A stretch of DNA of 6,334 bases from Bacteroidales bacterium (lineage in GTDB: Bacteria > Bacteroidota > Bacteroidia > Bacteroidales > DTU049): the NCBI GenBank assembly GCA_030017935.1, contig JASEGF010000067.1:1-6334 (forward strand), read 5' to 3'. This document shows, piece by piece, positions 1 to 4,805 of this stretch (its first letter is position 1; every line of letters begins with the position of its first letter). Below the pieces are notes generated by a model. That model was given only the letters and a program-made list of their open reading frames with translations, had not been told where the DNA came from and did no database searches. The position numbers and the translations under genes were made by a program.

Positions 1-283
1 ATTTTCGCATACGATAGACAAAGGTGCGAGCAGTTTCTCGGAATTGATAACCACAAGTTTTACATTTATAAACTTGTCTGCCATTTCTTTTGCCAGCTTT
101 TATGACATTCTCGCTTCTGCAGTCTGGACAGATAGCTGCGGTAGATTGAATTTTTACTTTTTGGTAGTCTACTGCTGTGGCATTGTAATTGACGAGATAT
201 TGAAATAGCTGATCTAGGAAATCTCGCTTGTGATCCTTGGGCAAAGCCAAGTATTTATCGATGTTTTCTAGTAATTCTTTCAT
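1..283 (-). CDS. Transposase with N-terminal zinc ribbon, IS1/IS1595 type (partial, 3' end outside window)
   Basis: The minus strand is open from an ATG at 283 to the window edge, giving 94 residues without a stop. Residues 1-33 form a short helical lead (starts MKELLENIDKYLALPKDHK). Residues 52-77 form a zinc ribbon with CPDC at 52-55 and CKTC at 74-77, and a basic GKRNGRQVYKC stretch lies between the two pairs. The CGYQFRET sequence after the second pair is typical of the DNA-binding head of IS1 and IS1595 transposases. The catalytic DDE/DDN core would lie to the left of the window, so neither integrity nor exact family can be judged. By my count the piece is about 38% GC, clearly above the lipoprotein genes beside it (roughly mid-20s), which fits an acquired element. 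A TAnnTTTG element lies 18 bases before the start. A zinc-ribbon regulator is the main alternative, but the helical lead plus CGYQF ribbon fits a transposase better. Confidence 0.8.
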   Translation of the reverse strand, partial: MKELLENIDKYLALPKDHKRDFLDQLFQYLVNYNATAVDYQKVKIQSTAAICPDCRSENVIKAGKRNGRQVYKCKTCGYQFRETARTFVYRMRK

Positions 284-300
284 AATTATAAAATTTTCAA

Positions 301-308
301 CAAAATTA
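301..308 (-). promoter_or_regulatory. Candidate Bacteroidota -7 element for the transposase gene
   Basis: The minus strand reads TAATTTTG, matching TAnnTTTG, with its 3' end 18 bases before the transposase ATG. This would give a leader of roughly 10-12 bases. I see no TTG/TTTG -33 box at the usual 17-23 base spacing. Such a match can occur by chance in A/T-rich DNA; the support is its position, repeated at the two other leaders in the window. Confidence 0.4.
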
Positions 309-391
309 ATTAATTTATTTAAATAATAAAGTTTTTTAACTATAACATAAAAATGTTAATTTGTCTCTTCCCCCTTATCATTTTGATATTA

Positions 392-1027
392 TTAAAATTT
401 TACTTTTATTTTATTATCAAACCCATATTTTAAATCTCTTAAATTAGTTTTTAGCACTACTTCATTATCTTTTGATTTATTTGCTAATGGGTGTGATACT
501 TTTTTTATCTCATTAGGTGTAATAATATATGTATTTAAATTCACTAATCCTAAGGTATAGTCATTAATAGTAAAATTATAGTTGTTTTGCAATTTTCCTG
601 AGTATTCTATAAATCTTTTTACATAAGGAGAAATATCTTTTTTCACTATTTTATTATCCGAAAGCTTAATATAATTTGGAATTAATATATTAAATTTATT
701 GTCTGTTATTGTTTTTAAAACACGTTTAAAAGCTTTAGTATTTTCGAAATTAAATGAGATTTCAATGAATTTTTCAGAATGAGCAAAATTAACATTACTA
801 ATGCCTTTGATAGCTCTTATGTTATCTACATAATATTGTATTTCGTCAGCTATTTTATCTGAAGGTGAGTTCATTACTTGGCTGAACATAGCAATATTAG
901 AAAGATCTAGTTTTATTTTATAATATCCTATGCCGTCTTTATTAATAGAAATATACTCTTCGATTTTTATGCATGAAGATGAAATTATGGACAGTATAAG
1001 TATAAAGATTAAAAAATATTTTTTCAT
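392..1027 (-). CDS. Predicted lipoprotein of unknown function
   Basis: This encodes 211 residues. A lysine-start hydrophobic signal (residues 1-18) runs into ISSSC with Cys19, a loose but acceptable lipobox for Bacteroidota, so an envelope lipoprotein is likely. After the cysteine, IKIEEYISINKDGIGYYKI followed by LDLSN resembles a recurring Bacteroidota lipoprotein pattern (an amphipathic strand, then KDGxGxY, then a vDxS segment). I cannot name a family with certainty. The rest looks like alternating beta strands with no catalytic motif. The start codon overlaps the stop of the DUF4197 gene by 4 bases (ATGA), so translation is probably coupled and dependent on the upstream promoter. The gene is very A/T-rich. 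An IS edge lies just beyond its 3' end, so loss of a few C-terminal residues or of a downstream gene cannot be excluded. No terminator is visible after the stop. Confidence 0.85.
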   Translation of the reverse strand: MKKYFLIFILILSIISSSCIKIEEYISINKDGIGYYKIKLDLSNIAMFSQVMNSPSDKIADEIQYYVDNIRAIKGISNVNFAHSEKFIEISFNFENTKAFKRVLKTITDNKFNILIPNYIKLSDNKIVKKDISPYVKRFIEYSGKLQNNYNFTINDYTLGLVNLNTYIITPNEIKKVSHPLANKSKDNEVVLKTNLRDLKYGFDNKIKVKF

Positions 1028-1728
1028 AGAATGATAGCATTAGAAGCGAATACTTTTTTAAGGATATCGCTAGTTCTTGCATTCACGTCGGTGCGTATTT
1101 TAGTTTCTTCTTCTGCTATTTTTGTAAATAGTCTGTTTATTGCTTGCTCGGTAACATATGTAGATAAATCTGTGTTTACTGGTTGCACTCCAGGTAATGC
1201 ATTATATTTAGTTGTAATTTCTGTCCAATATTTTGTGGCTTGTACTTGTTCAAGGGTTCCTTTAATTATAGGTATAAAAACTTGGAATAATGATTGCGAA
1301 GTTTTAGATTGGAAATATTGTGTAGCAGCATTATTGCCACCTTTGATAATATTTTTTGCATCTGTAATAGTCATTTCTTTAATAGATTGTGTAAAAATTG
1401 GTAAAGCTTTTTCCATAGATTTTTCAGCAGCTTCATTTATAGTTTTTATAAATTTATCTACTAGTGAGCTTAATCCTATTTGGTTTAGTTTTTCTGCTAC
1501 GTAATTTATCTCTGGTGGAAAAGGAATTCTCAGTGATGGATTATTATAAAAAGTACCTGGTTGTTTTAAATAGTTAACAGCATTATTAGTACCTACAGAC
1601 AATGCCTCTTTTAGCCCATTTATAGCTTCTGTTTCTGTAACTATGTTTTGTTGTTTTAGGCCTTGTTCTATTTGTTCACAAGAAAATAGAAACATGCTCA
1701 TTAATGTTAAAATTAAAATCTTTTTCAT
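1024..1728 (-). CDS. DUF4197 family lipoprotein
   Basis: This encodes 234 residues. The signal peptide ends in LFSC, so Cys17 should be lipidated. The remainder matches DUF4197 along its length: GLKEALSVGTNNAV at 38-51, the RIPFPPEI segment at 67-74, INEAAEKSMEKALPIF at 97-112, MTITDAKNIIKGG at 119-131, AATQYFQSKT at 134-143, and the C-terminal block from DLSTYVTEQAINRLF through AEEETKIR to DILKKVF. The length is normal for the family and nothing is missing. The biochemical role of DUF4197 is unknown. The protein is predicted to be mostly helical and periplasmic or outer-membrane anchored. It is the first gene of a two-lipoprotein operon and overlaps the downstream gene by ATGA. A TAnnTTTG element lies 15 bases before its ATG; no Shine-Dalgarno sequence is seen. 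Confidence 0.93.
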   Translation of the reverse strand: MKKILILTLMSMFLFSCEQIEQGLKQQNIVTETEAINGLKEALSVGTNNAVNYLKQPGTFYNNPSLRIPFPPEINYVAEKLNQIGLSSLVDKFIKTINEAAEKSMEKALPIFTQSIKEMTITDAKNIIKGGNNAATQYFQSKTSQSLFQVFIPIIKGTLEQVQATKYWTEITTKYNALPGVQPVNTDLSTYVTEQAINRLFTKIAEEETKIRTDVNARTSDILKKVFASNAIIL

Positions 1729-1743
1729 AATAAATTATTTTTA

Positions 1744-1751
1744 CAAAAATA
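1744..1751 (-). promoter_or_regulatory. Candidate Bacteroidota -7 element for the lipoprotein operon
   Basis: The minus strand reads TATTTTTG (TAnnTTTG), ending 15 bases before the DUF4197 start codon. The transcript would have a leader of about 10 bases. No -33 TTG box is visible at the expected distance. The divergent spacer 1729-1863 contains no gene. Confidence 0.4.
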
Positions 1752-1830
1752 TTAATATTTTATGTTAAATAAAAATTTATTGTAGTTATATGATTATTAG
1801 CATTATAGAAGTTATTTGTTATTTTCTTAT

Positions 1831-1838
1831 TAGTTTTG
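1831..1838 (+). promoter_or_regulatory. Candidate Bacteroidota -7 element for the rhomboid gene
   Basis: The plus strand reads TAGTTTTG (TAnnTTTG), ending 25 bases before the rhomboid ATG and predicting a leader of about 18-20 bases. A TTTG occurs at 1815-1818, but the 12-base spacing is too short for a normal -33 box, so only the -7 element is supported. Confidence 0.4.
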
Positions 1839-1863
1839 CAAATTATTAATAATTATAATTTTT

Positions 1864-2466
1864 ATGATAACAACTAAAATATTAATAATCACAATACTAA
1901 TTTCTATAATAGCTTTTTTTAATAGAAATCTAATGGATACTTTTTTATTTTATCCTTATAGAATTTATCACAATAATGAATGGTTTAGGTTCATTACTGC
2001 TGGATTTGTTCATGGAGGCGTATTACATTTACTAATTAATATGTGGGTATTATATATTTTTGGTATTGCTATTGAGAATTCTCTATCTATGATTTTTGTA
2101 AATGACAAATTACATTTTGTGATATTATATTTCGGAGGTATGATATTCTCATCTTTGATTCCATATTTTAAAAACAAAAATAATCCGCAATATATGGCAT
2201 TAGGGGCGTCTGGTGCTATTTCTGCCATTGTGTTTGCTTTTATTCTTCTTTATCCTACTGAGAAATTAATAATTTTCCCTATTCCTATTGGCATACCAGC
2301 ATGGGTATTTGGAATCTTTTATCTAATATTTTCTTATTATCAATCTAAACGCAGTAAAGACAATATAGCTCATGATGTACATTTATATGGTAGTTTATTT
2401 GGAATTTTGTATTTGACTTTAGTTAAGCCCGCTATATTTTTGCATTTTATTAATGCAATTTTTTAA
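1864..2466 (+). CDS. Rhomboid family intramembrane serine protease
   Basis: This encodes 200 residues and is a compact GlpG-type core of about six membrane helices with no extra soluble domain. The first helix is near residues 5-19. The HGGVLHLLINMW motif (50-61) carries His55 and Asn59, matching the oxyanion residues of GlpG. GASGA at 114-118 contains the nucleophile Ser116. AHDVHLYGSLFG (169-180) contains the catalytic His173 in the HxxGxxxG helix-packing pattern. All active-site residues are therefore present and the enzyme should be active within the membrane; its substrate is not predictable from context. The gene stands alone, divergent from the lipoprotein operon and convergent with malic enzyme. 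The ATG at 1864 fits the first helix and has an A/T-rich leader without Shine-Dalgarno. An intrinsic terminator overlaps its last codons. Confidence 0.93.
   Translation: MITTKILIITILISIIAFFNRNLMDTFLFYPYRIYHNNEWFRFITAGFVHGGVLHLLINMWVLYIFGIAIENSLSMIFVNDKLHFVILYFGGMIFSSLIPYFKNKNNPQYMALGASGAISAIVFAFILLYPTEKLIIFPIPIGIPAWVFGIFYLIFSYYQSKRSKDNIAHDVHLYGSLFGILYLTLVKPAIFLHFINAIF
2440..2464 (+). terminator. Intrinsic terminator overlapping the 3' end of the rhomboid gene
   Basis: A perfect 7-bp stem, TTGCATT (2440-2446) with AATGCAA (2452-2458), encloses the loop TTATT. It is followed at once by six T (2459-2464). The stem holds only two G:C pairs, so it is weak by general standards, but the shape and T-run are those of a rho-independent terminator. 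It lies inside the last codons, and the last T is the first base of the TAA stop. Confidence 0.55.
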
Positions 2467-2713
2467 AAAAATTTTTTCGAATTAGGCTTTTATTAATTTA
2501 TTAATGATAATTCAAAATAAAAAGTCGTTCATTAAAAACAAGATAAGTATTTGTATATTAATAACTTACTAATAATTTTTTACTCAAAATATCGCAAATT
2601 TTGGGAGAGGCTATTTTTACCTTTTCAAAAACTATATTATCAATTCTTTTTTATCTTTTTAAAATAAAACATTCAAATTGTCTTTTTAATGGGCGACTAA
2701 ATAATCACTTCAA
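2467..2713. other. Convergent intergenic gap with no gene
   Basis: This 247-base spacer lies between the 3' ends of rhomboid (plus) and malic enzyme (minus). I see no convincing reading frame, tRNA or RNA gene in it. It is very A/T-rich except for two short GC-richer patches, ATCGCAAATTTTGGGAGAGG (2591-2610) and GGGCGAC (2691-2697), neither of which I can assign. Two small inverted repeats are listed separately. Confidence 0.7.
2583..2605. repeat. Short inverted repeat in the convergent gap
   Basis: CTCAAAAT (2583-2590) can pair with ATTTTGGG (2598-2605), including one wobble in RNA, around the loop ATCGCAA. No T-run follows directly on either strand, so it is a poor terminator. It could still be a weak stem that marks a transcript end between the two convergent genes. 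Confidence 0.3.
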
Positions 2714-2720
2714 TTATTTA
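2698..2720 (-). repeat. Inverted repeat spanning the malic enzyme stop codon
   Basis: TAAATAAT (2698-2705) and ATTATTTA (2713-2720) form a perfect 8-bp stem with a 7-base loop (CACTTCA). The stop codon of the malic enzyme lies in the arm. The stem is all A/T and no T-run follows, so termination activity is doubtful. No better terminator for this operon was found. Confidence 0.3.
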
Positions 2721-4177
2721 TCTATTATACCAATTGTATATTCTAAAGCTTCGTTTATCATTTGTTCAGGAGGTAAAAGGATAAAATCATTTTTTATCAT
2801 TGAATTAGTTAATTCTCTAGCGTAAGTAATATCTTTTTTTGCCCATTGGTAAGCTTGTTGATAGCTTAATATTTTTCTCGCCACTCCATTTTTAATTGCT
2901 TCCATAGCTACTGTAGCAGCTACTATCGGAAAAACTTCTGCTTCATCCATTGTTGGCATAATGTTATTAGCATCTATACCACGATCATAAGCAAACTTTG
3001 CTAATGCATTGGCTGCTGCTATAGCCATTTCATCAGTTATTTTTTTAGATCTCACCATTAGAGCACCTTTTAAAATGCCAGGGAAACCAAGGGAATTATT
3101 TACTTGATTTGGGAAATCGCCTCTACCAGTCGCTACAATATATGCGCCAGCTTCTTTGGCAGCATAGGGATAAATTTCTGGTATTGGATTAGCACAAGCA
3201 AAGACAATAGCTTTCTCAGCCATTAATTTAATCCATTCTTGTTTAATAGTATTAGGACCTGGTTTAGATAAAGATATTAATACATCTGCTCCTATCATAG
3301 CTTTTTCTATATCATTTACCATATCAGGATTTGTTGTCAGACATAATTCCCATTTTCTGTAATAGCGTTTATCGTTGAAAATATCTTCTCTATCTTTATT
3401 TAATGAACCTTTACTATCAAAAACTATTATATTTTGAGGATTTGCTCCACTAGCAATTAATAATCTAGCAATTGTAGTATTAGAAGCTCCAGCTCCGTAA
3501 AGAATAATTTTTACATTTTCTATTTTTTTATTAACAATTTTCAAAGCATTTAATAAACCAGCTAAAGTTACACAAGCAGTTCCCTGAGCGTCATCGTGCC
3601 AAACAGGTATATCGCAGCTATCTCTCAAAGTGTCTAAAACTCTGAAACAATTAGGTTGGCTTATATCTTCCAGGTTTATAGCTCCGAAGGAATGCTGAAC
3701 CATTTGTACAAACTTAATGATATTATCTGGGTCATTTTCTCCTTTTTCATTTTTGCTATCTATACATAATGGCACTGCATCTATACCACCTAAATATTTC
3801 ATTAAAAAAGCTTTACCTTCCATTACACCTAAACCACCAGGAGGAGTTACATCACCATCACCTAGTACACGTGTAGAATCGCTGACTACAGCTACCATAT
3901 TACCCCGATTACTTAATTCGAAAGATTCGTCATTATTATCTCTTATGAGAGTGCTTATAGAGCTGACACCAGGTGTATACCACACATTAAACCAATTAAA
4001 ACCTGGATTAGGAACTTTAGGCACTATTTGTATCTTTCCATTATAAAATTTATGTGATAGCTCAGCTAATTTTTTAAAAAAAATTGTTTTAGCTTTAGAC
4101 AATTGCTCTTCTGTGAATGATGATGGAAATAATCGATCTACATCTTCTAATGTTATTTTATTTTTCATAATATCCAT
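2714..4177 (-). CDS. Malic enzyme (oxaloacetate-decarboxylating malate dehydrogenase), stand-alone form
   Basis: This encodes 487 residues. It should convert malate to pyruvate and CO2 in the cytoplasm, reducing NAD or NADP. The N-terminal domain has VWYTPGVS (65-72) with the catalytic Tyr67, then the STRVLGDGDVTPPGGLG loop and VMEGKA with the catalytic Lys122. NLEDI (168-172) and WHDDAQGTA (193-201) supply metal-binding acids. The nucleotide fold follows: YGAGASN (227-233), ANPIPEI (329-335) and PNQVNNSLGFPGILKGAL (356-373). The length suits the short form; the phosphotransacetylase-like C-terminal domain found in the roughly 760-residue MaeB type is absent. Cofactor choice cannot be read safely. 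The start at 4177 is preferred over Met4 because its leader (TAAATAATATG) matches that of the gene upstream. It is the last gene of the run, 14 bases after the barrel protein. Confidence 0.94.
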   Translation of the reverse strand: MDIMKNKITLEDVDRLFPSSFTEEQLSKAKTIFFKKLAELSHKFYNGKIQIVPKVPNPGFNWFNVWYTPGVSSISTLIRDNNDESFELSNRGNMVAVVSDSTRVLGDGDVTPPGGLGVMEGKAFLMKYLGGIDAVPLCIDSKNEKGENDPDNIIKFVQMVQHSFGAINLEDISQPNCFRVLDTLRDSCDIPVWHDDAQGTACVTLAGLLNALKIVNKKIENVKIILYGAGASNTTIARLLIASGANPQNIIVFDSKGSLNKDREDIFNDKRYYRKWELCLTTNPDMVNDIEKAMIGADVLISLSKPGPNTIKQEWIKLMAEKAIVFACANPIPEIYPYAAKEAGAYIVATGRGDFPNQVNNSLGFPGILKGALMVRSKKITDEMAIAAANALAKFAYDRGIDANNIMPTMDEAEVFPIVAATVAMEAIKNGVARKILSYQQAYQWAKKDITYARELTNSMIKNDFILLPPEQMINEALEYTIGIIDK

Positions 4178-4191
4178 ATTATTTAATAAAT
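4178..4191 (-). promoter_or_regulatory. A/T-only translation start region shared with the upstream gene
   Basis: The 14-base gap before the malic enzyme consists only of A and T. On the minus strand it ends in TAAATAAT directly before ATG. The barrel gene at 4800 has the same TAAATAATATG at its start (4798-4808), where the TAA is the stop of the peptidase gene. No purine-rich Shine-Dalgarno sequence is present, as is usual in Bacteroidota. The shared context supports the ATG at 4177 as the true start. Confidence 0.4.
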
Positions 4192-4800
4192 TTAATCACT
4201 CGGGAAAGTAAATGCATAGCCAAGTGTAATTACAGTATTATACATCCCTCTATTAAAGTAATAAGTAGCACCAGAGTAATGCTTACGTATAGGCAAAATA
4301 GATTGATCTACTTCGAAAAACATTCTATGAGAATCATTAATATCATAACTAAAACCTGCTACCACACTGAATTCAAATCTATAAAATGGTTCTAGCATAG
4401 CGACTAATCCATTCTCATCCCAAATATTATCAGTAGTTTTAGTAAGTACTGCACCTGCTAAACCAATAAAAACATTGAGGTTATCTACTGGTAGTTCATA
4501 TTCATATAATAGTGGCATTTCTACATAATTTAATCTAAGTAAAAAGCTAGTTGGATTTTCGCTAGTAGGATTTTTTCTACTACCTTTCTGAGAAAATACT
4601 AATTCTAATTTTAATTTTGACCGATCATTAATATTATAAAAAGTAAAAACTCCAGCTCTAACACCGAATTTATTAAATCCAGAGAGTTGATCTCCAGACA
4701 CTTGACTGCCATTAATACCTAATGTGAAACCACCACCAAAATTTTGGCCAAAAGTAATTGTAGATATTAATATTAAAATGCTAAAAACAATTTTTTTCAT
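4192..4800 (-). CDS. Outer-membrane beta-barrel protein, PorT-like family
   Basis: This encodes 202 residues. A signal peptide (1-18) ends TFG before Gln19, a typical Bacteroidota cleavage site; there is no lipobox, so the product is exported but not lipidated. The mature part is a run of amphipathic strands consistent with a small barrel of about eight strands. It shows family landmarks: an early GFTLGINGSQVSGDQLSGF segment (24-42), ELVFSQKGS (66-74) and LNYVEMPLL (90-98). These match the small barrel family that includes PorT-like proteins (outer membrane protein beta-barrel domain). The function is not predictable; members serve as pores, adhesins or secretion accessories, and this one should not be called PorT on present evidence. 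It starts 5 bases after the peptidase stop and ends 14 bases before the malic enzyme, so it is probably co-transcribed with both. Confidence 0.87.
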   Translation of the reverse strand: MKKIVFSILILISTITFGQNFGGGFTLGINGSQVSGDQLSGFNKFGVRAGVFTFYNINDRSKLKLELVFSQKGSRKNPTSENPTSFLLRLNYVEMPLLYEYELPVDNLNVFIGLAGAVLTKTTDNIWDENGLVAMLEPFYRFEFSVVAGFSYDINDSHRMFFEVDQSILPIRKHYSGATYYFNRGMYNTVITLGYAFTFPSD

Positions 4801-4805
4801 ATTAT

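Larger units (their letters stand above)
1..374 (-). mobile_element. Insertion sequence, 5' end (partial; outer edge inferred)
   Basis: The element contains the truncated transposase and its leader. Its outer edge is not proven. The best candidate is the run of five C at 370-374, read as GGGGG on the minus strand and followed inward by AAGAGACAAATTAACAT. IS1595-type elements often begin with a G-run. A 6-bp inverted repeat (TAACAT/ATGTTA, 343-358) lies just inside. If this edge is right, the element ends 17 bases before the stop of the neighbouring lipoprotein gene. The matching terminal repeat and the target duplication lie outside the window. Confidence 0.45.

Noticed and set aside
343..358. 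TAACAT/ATGTTA inverted repeat as a terminator for the lipoprotein operon
   Set aside because: There is no T-run on either side, and it probably lies inside the IS end rather than in the original operon trailer.
1031..1504. Plus-strand reading frame of 157 codons
   Set aside because: It lies wholly inside the DUF4197 gene on the other strand, which has strong family support, and it has no recognisable domain.
2010..2228. Minus-strand reading frame of 72 codons
   Set aside because: It is antisense to the rhomboid core, including the catalytic serine region, so it is a shadow of a conserved gene.
2465..2477. A7T6 tract after the rhomboid stop as a terminator
   Set aside because: It has no loop and no G:C pair; the hairpin just upstream (2440-2464) is the better candidate.
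2601..2825. Plus-strand reading frame of 74 codons
   Set aside because: Half of it is antisense to the malic enzyme C-terminus. It has no family likeness, no supported promoter and a low-complexity hydrophobic composition typical of A/T-rich spacer.
3717..4046. Plus-strand reading frame of 109 codons
   Set aside because: It is antisense to the conserved catalytic half of malic enzyme.
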